A program made the position numbers and the translations under genes. This document shows, in pieces, positions 9,314-17,375 of a stretch of 42,613 bases of DNA (positions are counted from its first letter, which is position 1; each line of letters begins with the position of its first letter). The stretch is from Lentisphaerota bacterium (GTDB taxonomy: Bacteria > Verrucomicrobiota > Lentisphaeria > Victivallales > SZUA-371): positions 1 to 42,613 of the forward strand of contig QKAL01000103.1 of the NCBI GenBank assembly GCA_003246475.1. The letters run 5' to 3'. The notes beneath the pieces are model-generated. The model did not search any database, was not told where the DNA came from, and saw only the letters and a program-made list of their open reading frames with translations.

Positions 9314-11002
9314 GTGAAATTTGATAAAGTTACGATAGTCGGTTTTGCCGTTTGTATAATCCTGTTGTTTGCCTGGGAACCCATTTGTCGCTATTTGGGT
9401 TGGATAAACCCGCCGAAACCTCAGTTGACGGTTCAGACTGTCCCGTCTGCTCCGGCAGGCGTTGCCGCTACGTCGGCTGTTGCGGCTGCCGGAAAAAATG
9501 ATAAAACCCCGGCTACCCCTGCTACGGAACTTCGCCGATTTGCTCCGATGACGTTTCAGAATGACGATGTTAAGGTCGTTATTGACGTCAATAGTGGTGC
9601 TGTGGAAGAGATACAGTTGAAAAAATTCTTCAACAGCGACCGCAATTCTTTCGTAACCTTCAAGGACTCCTTTGCTCCGGGAACTCTGGTGCTAGGCGGT
9701 CTGTCCGACTGGAAAGTTGTTGCTGTCACACCCAAAACCGAAGCCGACGGCCTCAGTGTAAGCCGTGTGCTGGTTAATGGCGATCGCAAACTCGAGCTGG
9801 TGCAGAACTGGCGTTCGACAAGCAACTACCAGTTGGATTATGGCTTTAGTTTGAAAAACCTCTCCGGAGAGACGATCCGGCTGGATGACTTGCGGCTTAT
9901 GACCGGTGCTCTCGCTCCCGTGGACTTTCAGACTGGTGATCTTATTCGTTCCGAGGTCCATAACCTCGATTATTTCACGACAAAACTTTTTTCCATCTCT
10001 GCTTCGGCCAAGGATGAGAAATTCAATATTAAGGTCGATGCGCCGGTAAAATGGCTGGGTGCCAGTAATAAATATTTTGCCTGCCTGATCCGTCCCGTCC
10101 AGCCCACTCCTGAGTTTACCGGTATGGATCCGGTTCGTCGTAAGGAGATTGGCAAAATCAAGGGCGAAGAGAAGGAGTATTATACCGTTGCGGCCGAAGG
10201 CAAGTACGGTATGGTCGACCTTGCCGCCGGGCAGGTCTGGAGCTGTAAATATGTCTATTATACCGGTCCGAAGGAATTGAAGCTGCTTGATAAGTTCGAT
10301 CCCGAGTCCAGATCCATAATGCATCTCTCGTTCCTCGCTCCCATGGAATGGATCTCGCGTCAACTGTTAACGTTCCTGATCTGGCTCAAGGGCTTTTGTG
10401 GTTCCTACGGCTGGAGTATTATTATCCTCACCATTATCGTCCGCCTGATTTTTTGGCCTATTACGCAGAAAGCAAATAATTCAATGAAGAAAATGCAGAA
10501 GCTGCAGCCGATGATTCAGGAGTTAAAGGAAAAATATAAAAACGATCAGCAACAGCTTAATCTCAAGATGATGGAGCTTTACCGCGAACAGAAGATAAAT
10601 CCGCTTGGCGGATGCCTTCCGATCCTGCTGCAGATCCCGGTCTTTATCGCCCTCTATTCCACCATTGACAGCGCAGTTGAACTGCGCCACACGTCGTTTA
10701 TGTGGGCTTATGACTTGGCTCAGCCGGATACGGTTGCGGTTCTTTTCGGCTCCCTGCCTATCCACCCGTTGGTCATTATCATGACCATTCTGATGGTAGT
10801 GCAGCAGAAGATGACCCCGGCTGCAGCCGACCCGATGCAACAGAAGATCATGATGCTTATGCCCGTTGTGATGCTGTTCGTCCTGTATTCGCTCCCGGCA
10901 GGTCTTACACTCTACTGGACCGTCAGTCAGATCTTTAGTATCATCCAGTTGCTGGTCACCCGCAAAAACGGCAAAGATGCAACCCCAGTTAAAAACTCAT
11001 AA
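9314..11002 (+). CDS. yidC: membrane protein insertase YidC (GTG start)
   Basis: 562 aa; periplasmic domain plus YGWSIIILTIIVRLIFWPITQKANNSMKKMQKLQP...NPLGGCLPILLQIPVFIALYS. Confidence 0.95.
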   Translation: MKFDKVTIVGFAVCIILLFAWEPICRYLGWINPPKPQLTVQTVPSAPAGVAATSAVAAAGKNDKTPATPATELRRFAPMTFQNDDVKVVIDVNSGAVEEIQLKKFFNSDRNSFVTFKDSFAPGTLVLGGLSDWKVVAVTPKTEADGLSVSRVLVNGDRKLELVQNWRSTSNYQLDYGFSLKNLSGETIRLDDLRLMTGALAPVDFQTGDLIRSEVHNLDYFTTKLFSISASAKDEKFNIKVDAPVKWLGASNKYFACLIRPVQPTPEFTGMDPVRRKEIGKIKGEEKEYYTVAAEGKYGMVDLAAGQVWSCKYVYYTGPKELKLLDKFDPESRSIMHLSFLAPMEWISRQLLTFLIWLKGFCGSYGWSIIILTIIVRLIFWPITQKANNSMKKMQKLQPMIQELKEKYKNDQQQLNLKMMELYREQKINPLGGCLPILLQIPVFIALYSTIDSAVELRHTSFMWAYDLAQPDTVAVLFGSLPIHPLVIIMTILMVVQQKMTPAAADPMQQKIMMLMPVVMLFVLYSLPAGLTLYWTVSQIFSIIQLLVTRKNGKDATPVKNS

Positions 11003-11018
11003 AGGAGAACCTAACAAG

Positions 11019-11585
11019 ATGAGTAAAATCGAAGAACAGATGCAGAAAGCGTCGAAAACCCTGGCCACCATGCTTGACTACCTTGGCCTTGACGCTTCTC
11101 TTAAAACGGAAGAAAAAGGATCCAAGATCGCCTTGATCGTCAGTTCAGAAGATGCCGGACGCATCATCGGACGTAAAGGTCAGGCGCTTGAAAATCTGCA
11201 ATTGCTCCTTAACCGTATGATGTTGAAAACCGATGAAGAATTTCCCAAGATCATGATCGATATTGACGGCTATACCCGCAAAGAACGCGGTGGTCGCAGC
11301 GAACGCGGCGAGCGTGGCGAACGTGGTGGAAGGGGAGAACGTGGCGAACGCGGCGAACGTGGCGAACGCAGTGAACGCGGCGCTGATAACGAAGAGATGC
11401 TCAAACAGCAGGCGCTTGATGCTGCCAAGGAAGTAAAACGCTGGGGTGATCCTGTAACCCTGCCGCCGATGAATGCCCATGATCGTCGTATCATCCATAT
11501 CACATTGCAGGAAGAAGTAGAGCTTCAGACCGAAAGTCTGGGTGAAGGTGCCAAGAAAAGTGTGGTTATATCTCTGAAAAAATAA
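11019..11585 (+). CDS. jag: KH/R3H RNA-binding protein Jag/KhpB with Arg/Gly/Glu-repeat linker
   Basis: GRIIGRKGQALENLQLLLNRM KH motif; C-terminal NAHDRRIIHITLQEEVELQTESLGEGAKKSVVISLKK R3H; position after yidC. Confidence 0.9.
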   Translation: MSKIEEQMQKASKTLATMLDYLGLDASLKTEEKGSKIALIVSSEDAGRIIGRKGQALENLQLLLNRMMLKTDEEFPKIMIDIDGYTRKERGGRSERGERGERGGRGERGERGERGERSERGADNEEMLKQQALDAAKEVKRWGDPVTLPPMNAHDRRIIHITLQEEVELQTESLGEGAKKSVVISLKK

Positions 11586-11668
11586 CACTTTTCTTAGAAT
11601 TTTGAGTTGACTTTTTGGTGATTGGCGTTAATTTAAACGCATCATCAAATAATAGATGATAGTTTTGT

Positions 11669-11746
11669 CGGAGCGTGGCTCAGCTTGGCTAGAGCGCTGC
11701 GTTCGGGACGCAGAAGTCGGAGGTTCGAATCCTCTCGCTCCGACCA
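11669..11746 (+). tRNA. tRNA-Pro (anticodon CGG), encoded CCA
   Basis: Acceptor CGGAGCG/CGCTCCG, anticodon stem-loop CTGCG-TTCGGGA-CGCAG, T-loop TTCGAAT, terminal ACCA. Confidence 0.95.
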
Positions 11747-11812
11747 TTTTTTAGCTCAAATCTCACCTTTTATGAGTGAGTAAATATACAAAAAGTATGT
11801 AAGATTGTATGT

Positions 11813-11842
11813 AACCCCTGATCTAACGATCCGGGGTTTTTC
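11813..11842 (+). terminator. rho-independent terminator downstream of tRNA-Pro
   Basis: AACCCC-T-GATC taac GATC-C-GGGGTT followed by TTTTCTTTTTC. Confidence 0.75.
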
Positions 11843-12101
11843 TTTTTCTTCATTTTGTGAACCTGTTTTATATACAAATTTCAGGTAAAATTAGATTTCA
11901 CAAAAAAATCAAAGTGAAAAAGAGGCAGGCGGGGGTGAGTATTTTAAAATTGTTGGATTTTTTTGTGGCATATAGGCGGAAAACTCCGTATTTTGGGCCT
12001 TTTTCCCCACTTTCTGTCATGGTCGTACCCTTTGGATCATCCCTCTTTATCGTCACCTTAGTGGCATCTTGGCGTTGTGTTTCTTAATAAATCTTTGGTT
12101 C

Positions 12102-12370
12102 ACGGAGCGCTCCGTATTTTATGCGAATCGGTCTTGATTTCAACGTAATGTGTACTAGATTAATAATTCCGCATCACGAGCGCGGACGCCGTTACGGAGG
12201 GACTACCAATCCCTGGCGGAGGCATAGCCTGAAGACCGTAACGGTAGCTGGTACCAGGTGGTGCTGGCCAGCAATGAGGCTCGTGACCTTCCGTTACGGT
12301 TTTCTTATAGCCCCAATTGGTGTTGTGAGAAGATTTCAACGGTCTCCTCGCAACACCGTCTTTTATTTTT
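12102..12370 (+). ncRNA. candidate structured RNA: alternating 9-nt pairing elements ending in an intrinsic terminator
   Basis: CCGTTACGG (12189-12197), reverse complement CCGTAACGG (12236-12244), CCGTTACGG again (12291-12299); palindrome ACGGAGCGCTCCGT (12102-12115); terminator hairpin 12319-12357 + TTTTATTTTT; no convincing CDS. Confidence 0.45.
12319..12370 (+). terminator. strong rho-independent terminator
   Basis: GGTGTTGTGAG...CTCGCAACACC stem (one T-G wobble) then gtcTTTTATTTTT. Confidence 0.8.
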
Positions 12371-12389
12371 ACCCCATAATATTATTATT

Positions 12390-13181
12390 TCAACCCTGCG
12401 GCTCCTGATAGTTCCATGTCAGACACTCGACTTTACGTTTTCCGGCGTTGCTTTTACCGGAAACGGACAGCGGTTTGTCGAAGTCCTTGTACCTGATGCC
12501 GGGAATATCTCGCAGCGCGTCGATTTGCGGATCCGGATAGCTGGACAGCAGCCATCTTCCTTTGAGATCCGGCAGGATCATCAGAAGATCATAGAAAACG
12601 TCTTTTCCCGCTTTGTAGTGACCGCAATCGCTGTTGGCATAAGGCGGATCGAAGTAGAAAAACGTGTCCTTGGCATCGAATTTGGCGATGATATCCATGG
12701 CGTCGCGACAGAATATCTGCACTTCCTCCAGGCGTTCGGCCAGTTCCCGGGTGAAGGCCCGACGCCGGTTGGCGGTACTCCTGGCCGTGTGCCCCTTGGA
12801 GAACGCGAACCCGCCGCACACGGTATGGCTGAACGTCAGCGCGGTCTGGCACCAGAAAGCCCAGGCGCGTTTCAGCGGCGTGTGCCCTTCCGGATTTTTA
12901 ATGATCATCTTGGATTCAAGATAGGCACTCTCGGCGTGAAGTGTACGCCGGATCATGCCCTGCAGCCGTTTGAAATCGGTCTGTGCAACCTGGTAAAAAA
13001 TGACGGCCGCGTCGAGTTTGTCATTGATGACTTCGACGTCTGACTTTGGTTTTCCGAAGAACACGGCGCCGCCGCCGAAAAAAGGCTCGACGTAGGCGCG
13101 GTGGTCTCCGGGGATCAGCGGCAAAATGTGTTTTAACATTTGTGTTTTGCCGCCGTAGTAGATGATTGGTGATTTCACCAT
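12390..13181 (-). CDS. dam: DNA adenine methylase (D12 class)
   Basis: SPIIYYGGKTQMLKHILPLIP...YVEPFFGGGAVFFGK...FYFDPPYANSD (DPPY). Confidence 0.92.
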   Translation of the reverse strand: MVKSPIIYYGGKTQMLKHILPLIPGDHRAYVEPFFGGGAVFFGKPKSDVEVINDKLDAAVIFYQVAQTDFKRLQGMIRRTLHAESAYLESKMIIKNPEGHTPLKRAWAFWCQTALTFSHTVCGGFAFSKGHTARSTANRRRAFTRELAERLEEVQIFCRDAMDIIAKFDAKDTFFYFDPPYANSDCGHYKAGKDVFYDLLMILPDLKGRWLLSSYPDPQIDALRDIPGIRYKDFDKPLSVSGKSNAGKRKVECLTWNYQEPQG

Positions 13182-13201
13182 ACACCTCCCGGTTTTGTTG
13201 T

Positions 13202-14248
13202 TTATGTTTTGGTAAAGGCGTTGAGCTGCAGCTTCAAGCCTTCGATAATGGTCTTCTGTTCGGTTACAGCCGCCCCCTGGGAGATCGTGCCGACGTCCGG
13301 GTGCGTGTGGCTGGCCAGCGTGGTCAGGGCGTTGATGACGGCGGTCATGAACGAGACATCGAGAACCAGCGCGTTGACCCCGTTCGTGCCTCCCTGAATT
13401 TTGTCCTCGTTTCTGACGGCGTTAATGCCCACGTTAGCGGATATGAGCCGGCAATAGCAGTCTTCGTCCTGGTTGTATGCGGCGCCGTAACATTCGGCCT
13501 CCACCGGTACCTCGATTTTTTCGGATCCCGCGGCCATGTTTGCGTCGGCCGTGGTCAGTACCCGCACGTTGTCAGCGGCATCGGCGATGATTGTTCCGAG
13601 TGGAATCATTAGTGGCACTGCGGTGTTAAGCCGTGAAAACGTGACCTTTCCAGTCGCCCGGGTTGCCGGACCGCCGATCCAGAGCTGATTTCCCCGCATG
13701 GCCAGTTCTGATTGTTCGATGGCCGTGGTGCTTGATTTAAGGACGATTTTCCGGGCGGTCGTATTGTAATGGTCGGCCTGATCTCTGATATCCCGATTGG
13801 TGATCCGCGACCAGCTGCCGTTCCGATCGACTTCCTGAAATGAGTCGGCCGACTGCTGCCAGCGCATGGCCAGTTCGTCTATTTTGGGCAGTTTCAGATA
13901 GTGCGGCAGGACGGAACGCACGAACGGCAGGGTTTGCCGTCCGAATGCAAAAGCTATTTCAACGATGGTTCCGGGTTGCGGCAGACCGACGAATCCTCGT
14001 TCCGGCGCCGCCGCGGGAAAAGCGACGGGAACGTCGCGGATCAGCGGCATATCTTCATCGATGGACAAGTCAGGGAGCAGCAAACGCACATCGACCGCGT
14101 ATCTCGGCCGTTCGTCGGTGTGTTTCTCGCCGTTTTTCGGCGGATCCGGAATCCCGATGACAACGGCCAGCCGGGGAAGGTGTGTCCCGCTGTTCAGTTC
14201 CGGCCAATAGCGTTTGATAATGCTGGAAATCACTTGCTTCAGATTCAT
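13202..14248 (-). CDS. phage baseplate spike (gpV/gp5-like) with baseplate-J-like insert
   Basis: N-terminal OB-fold-like VDVRLLLP...FVGLPQPGTIVEIAFAFGRQTLPFVRSVLP; insert KVTFSRLNTAVPLMIPLGTI...AAGSEKIEVPVEAECYGAAYN; C-terminal ASHTHPD. Confidence 0.65.
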   Translation of the reverse strand: MNLKQVISSIIKRYWPELNSGTHLPRLAVVIGIPDPPKNGEKHTDERPRYAVDVRLLLPDLSIDEDMPLIRDVPVAFPAAAPERGFVGLPQPGTIVEIAFAFGRQTLPFVRSVLPHYLKLPKIDELAMRWQQSADSFQEVDRNGSWSRITNRDIRDQADHYNTTARKIVLKSSTTAIEQSELAMRGNQLWIGGPATRATGKVTFSRLNTAVPLMIPLGTIIADAADNVRVLTTADANMAAGSEKIEVPVEAECYGAAYNQDEDCYCRLISANVGINAVRNEDKIQGGTNGVNALVLDVSFMTAVINALTTLASHTHPDVGTISQGAAVTEQKTIIEGLKLQLNAFTKT

Positions 14249-14943
14249 GCCCAGCCCATCCTCATTTTTTCGTCGGTTGTGTTTATGGCGTTGATTTCAC
14301 GTATGGGCCCGTCGCCGATTTGGATCCGCTGTCCCGGTCGTAACGACGGCAGCAGGGCGCAGGTCGTGCCGACAATTGACGTTTCAGTAAAAATATTTGC
14401 CGGCAGTTGAATGATTTTCTTGTCGGCCGACGTTCCGGCCGCGCTGCCGACGTAGATCGAACCGTCCGGCTGACACTGCCAGCGGAACCGGTCGATTTGT
14501 AAATGTTTTCCCAGCAGATCCAGCGCTTCGTAACCGCTGGCAATGTTGATGAAATGCGGAATACTTGTCTGGGCCCATTCGGATTCTTCAATATTGAATG
14601 CCAGACCGGTTTGCGCTGAGAGCTCCGTCAATACATCCCGGGCGGTGACATTCCGGAGCGCTATTGGCCATCGTGCGGCCAATACGGCGCCCATTTCCCG
14701 GATCATCAGCCTAACCTGGCATTTGTCGATTCGCGTACAGCTTTCAATATAGCCGGTGAACCAGCGGGAAATCTTTTTCAATTCCCCGATAATCCCCATA
14801 TCGAGCGTGACCAGTCCGGAACACATTTCATCACTTTTGATCGTGGCAATGCCGCGACCGGGCGATTCGATTTCCAGTGTCCAGCTGTCGCTGACCAGAT
14901 GTTTCCTTACCCCGTTGACGGTAAATATTTTTAAATATTTCAT
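14245..14943 (-). CDS. phage late control gpD-like baseplate hub protein
   Basis: 232 aa; WTLEIESPG..., ARDVLTELSAQTGLAFNIEESEWAQTSIPHFINIASGYEALDLLGKHL resembles gpD/hub; position beside spike. Confidence 0.5.
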   Translation of the reverse strand: MKYLKIFTVNGVRKHLVSDSWTLEIESPGRGIATIKSDEMCSGLVTLDMGIIGELKKISRWFTGYIESCTRIDKCQVRLMIREMGAVLAARWPIALRNVTARDVLTELSAQTGLAFNIEESEWAQTSIPHFINIASGYEALDLLGKHLQIDRFRWQCQPDGSIYVGSAAGTSADKKIIQLPANIFTETSIVGTTCALLPSLRPGQRIQIGDGPIREINAINTTDEKMRMGWA

Positions 14944-15452
14944 TCTTTTGCTTTTTCGACGGCCTGATTGATTTTTTCCGGGTCGCTGCTGGTTACTTTT
15001 TCCGTCCCATCCGCATTCGCAGCCTGAACTTCGGTTTTTTCATTGTCGCGCTCTTCGCGTTTTTCCGCCACGGACTGGTGTTCCTGGAGCGTTAATGAAA
15101 CATCATAGCAGCGCAATCCTTCGCTCTCTCTTGCCTGGATGTCATCGACGAAAATCACCTGCCGGATTTTCGCGGCCGAACACAACGGATCGGAAACGGC
15201 ATAAACCTGTGGCGAACCATTGCTGTCGTCGGCTCCCGCCATGTCCAGCAGCTTGGTCAGACCGTCGCTTTTGTCCATCGGGATCTGCAGCGCCACACTG
15301 ACCTTTTTGGGTTTATTTCCCGCGGATGAAAACGCCGAGCTGCTGCTTTGTCCGCTGAGGTCTTTGCGTTCAAAACTTGCCGTTATGCTTATTTTTACGT
15401 TTTTGCCGATGCTTTCCAGCGTCAGCTCGGTTCCGCTTCCGGACAATATCAT
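14940..15452 (-). CDS. hypothetical phage tail/baseplate protein
   Basis: Tight overlap with the gpD-like gene; 170 aa; SVALQIPMDKSDGLTKLLDMAG. Confidence 0.5.
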   Translation of the reverse strand: MILSGSGTELTLESIGKNVKISITASFERKDLSGQSSSSAFSSAGNKPKKVSVALQIPMDKSDGLTKLLDMAGADDSNGSPQVYAVSDPLCSAAKIRQVIFVDDIQARESEGLRCYDVSLTLQEHQSVAEKREERDNEKTEVQAANADGTEKVTSSDPEKINQAVEKAKE

Positions 15453-15473
15453 TTTTCTCCTCCAGCCGTGGCT

Positions 15474-16010
15474 TCACACATCGTAATATTCCTCGATCAG
15501 CTTGATGCTGGTCCGTTCGATTTCCGCCAGGCGTTTCACCCGGGCTTCGTCGTAGTCCGGCGTTTCATCGTAATACTCGTAGAAATCCGGCGGCAACGGT
15601 TTGTCGGCCCAGAATGCCGCGTCCCCGCCCAACTTCAGCGCCTCGATGTATTCCGTGCGCCGGGAATTCCGCAGCGGCCGCAGAATCTTGCTGCCGTCGT
15701 CGATCTGGGTCTGCAGGTTTTTGGCGAACCAGAAATCCATCTTGCGTTTCCACGCCAGCCCGTCGGCCACCGACTTGAATTCCAGCGGAAACGTATAGCC
15801 CCAGTCATGCGGATGGCTGGTCGGATTGATATTCATGCCGTAAACGGTGTCCGGCGTCAGATGATACGTCCAGGACGTTTCCGAGCCGACGCCGTTGGCC
15901 ACTTCGTCGACCATCTCCGGGCAGTACTGCAGCATCAGCAGATAATCCTCCGGCCCCCGCAGCAGTAACCGTTTGGTCTCGATGAAAACCTTGTCGATGT
16001 CCATTTTCAT
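15474..16010 (-). CDS. phage protein with PLA2-like PDT-x-G ... HDWxY signature (speculative)
   Basis: 178 aa; GVGSETSWTYHLTPDTVYGMNINPTSHPHDWGY. Confidence 0.4.
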   Translation of the reverse strand: MKMDIDKVFIETKRLLLRGPEDYLLMLQYCPEMVDEVANGVGSETSWTYHLTPDTVYGMNINPTSHPHDWGYTFPLEFKSVADGLAWKRKMDFWFAKNLQTQIDDGSKILRPLRNSRRTEYIEALKLGGDAAFWADKPLPPDFYEYYDETPDYDEARVKRLAEIERTSIKLIEEYYDV

Positions 16011-16534
16011 GGCGTAATAACTCCGCTGTCGGTTTCGGCCTTGTCGGTTGAGGTTCCTCCGGAAGATACGCCGTTGCCGCTTGTGGATGTACTGGCGGAG
16101 CCTTTCCCCGTGGAACTGGAAATGCCGGTGGCGCCCATGCTGACGTTATTTGCCCTCAGTGCGGTTACCACATTTGCCAACCCATCAAGCTGTTCGCGGG
16201 TTAATCCCTGTGGAACCGTCAAAATTGCATGGTCTGCGTTGCCTCCTTCAAGATCAAATGTTGGTAGCGGATCTTCGGTACTGGCAAAAACAGCTTTGAT
16301 TTTTGCAACCCAGCCGGTCGTATACACCAGACAGGTTTTGTTCTTGGTCGACTCGGTAATAGTTTTTGCAATTGATTCGTTGGTTTCGGTTATTCGAGAG
16401 ACCTTTCCGGTTGTCGGATCGATGTCTGAAATTTTTGTCGTACTGCATCCGGCCAGCGCCATCAGCATGACGATCGCCGCCATGACGATCAACCCGGCCA
16501 GCAACATTTTTCCCATTTGTCTCATCGCTCTCAT
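16007..16534 (-). CDS. putative lipoprotein
   Basis: N-terminal MLLAGLIVMAAIVMLMALAGCSTT lipobox (LAGC); overlaps next gene by ATGA-type junction. Confidence 0.65.
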   Translation of the reverse strand: MRAMRQMGKMLLAGLIVMAAIVMLMALAGCSTTKISDIDPTTGKVSRITETNESIAKTITESTKNKTCLVYTTGWVAKIKAVFASTEDPLPTFDLEGGNADHAILTVPQGLTREQLDGLANVVTALRANNVSMGATGISSSTGKGSASTSTSGNGVSSGGTSTDKAETDSGVITP

Positions 16535-16549
16535 GATAATATCACTCCT

Positions 16550-16864
16550 TTATTGTTCCGGGACGATCCCGGCGATTTTTACCCGTTCGTCCGGCTGTCT
16601 GGAGATCATCAACAGCCGGGTCATGTCCTGACGCAGTTCGGCCAGCTCCTGCTTGACCTCTTTGAAATCTTCTTTTTGTTCCAGTTCGTGCCTGGCGATC
16701 GCGGTTTTAACCGTGCCCAGCTCCTGGATCGCGGTGGCCGCCTGGTTGAACCATCTCCCGGCATAGTCGACCGTGGCGAATACCCCGTAAACCGCCGTGA
16801 TTCCCGCAGCGGCGATGCTGGCGTATTTGCCGATGCTGATGCCCTCCTTTTTTACGTATGCCAT
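16550..16864 (-). CDS. single-TM coiled-coil protein, holin-like candidate
   Basis: KYASIAAAGITAVYGVFATVDYAG TM then ARHELEQKEDFKEVKQELAELRQDMTRLL coiled coil. Confidence 0.5.
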   Translation of the reverse strand: MAYVKKEGISIGKYASIAAAGITAVYGVFATVDYAGRWFNQAATAIQELGTVKTAIARHELEQKEDFKEVKQELAELRQDMTRLLMISRQPDERVKIAGIVPEQ

Positions 16865-16874
16865 AGCCCCCTCC

Positions 16875-17360
16875 TTATAGTGATTTTAGCTTGTTCCAGT
16901 AGTATTCCAGGGCGGCGCAATCGATCGCCGTCATGCCGGTCGTTCCGTCCGGAGCGGTACACGCCAGGCATTTGGCCAGAGCCGTGTCCACCGTATCGAC
17001 GGACGGGGCCAGATCGAGGCCGGTATATTTTTCGTTCAGGCTGGAAACGTATGCGGCAAAAGCCGCTTCGAGTTGCGTTTTCTGCTGTGCCTTGACCGCC
17101 GCCGCCTGTTCCGCCGCCGCCTTGGCCGCCTCGTTAATCAGCCATGATTCGGTTGCCGCGTCCCAGCCGCTGGCGAATGCGGGTTTGACCGGCGCATTGA
17201 CCGGCAAACCGTCCGCCCCCGGCTTGATCTCAAAACCGTTGGACTGCCCGTCCAGCAGCCCGGCGTGGCGTTCCGGCGTGATCTCGACCGCGTCGGCAGG
17301 GATTTCCAGGTGTATTTCATCGTCAAAAAAACCGTTATTCGATTGAGAATAGAAAATCAT
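16875..17360 (-). CDS. tail fibre assembly-like protein
   Basis: IPADAVEITPERHAGLLDGQSNGFEIKPGADGLPV; directly after tail fibre. Confidence 0.65.
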   Translation of the reverse strand: MIFYSQSNNGFFDDEIHLEIPADAVEITPERHAGLLDGQSNGFEIKPGADGLPVNAPVKPAFASGWDAATESWLINEAAKAAAEQAAAVKAQQKTQLEAAFAAYVSSLNEKYTGLDLAPSVDTVDTALAKCLACTAPDGTTGMTAIDCAALEYYWNKLKSL

Positions 17361-17375
17361 TTTGTTTTTCTCCTG

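Noticed and set aside
11890-12080. Possible integrase remnant on the minus strand (TKVTIKRDDPKGTTMTESGEKGPKYGVFRLYATKKSN)
   Set aside because: Only ~60 codons, no recombinase motif recognised, start unclear.
12160-12300. Possible diversity-generating retroelement template repeat (the frame reads RNGSWYQVVLASNEARD)
   Set aside because: No reverse transcriptase or Avd-like gene, no matching variable repeat at the tail fibre 3' end, and no adenine-rich AAY codon pattern.
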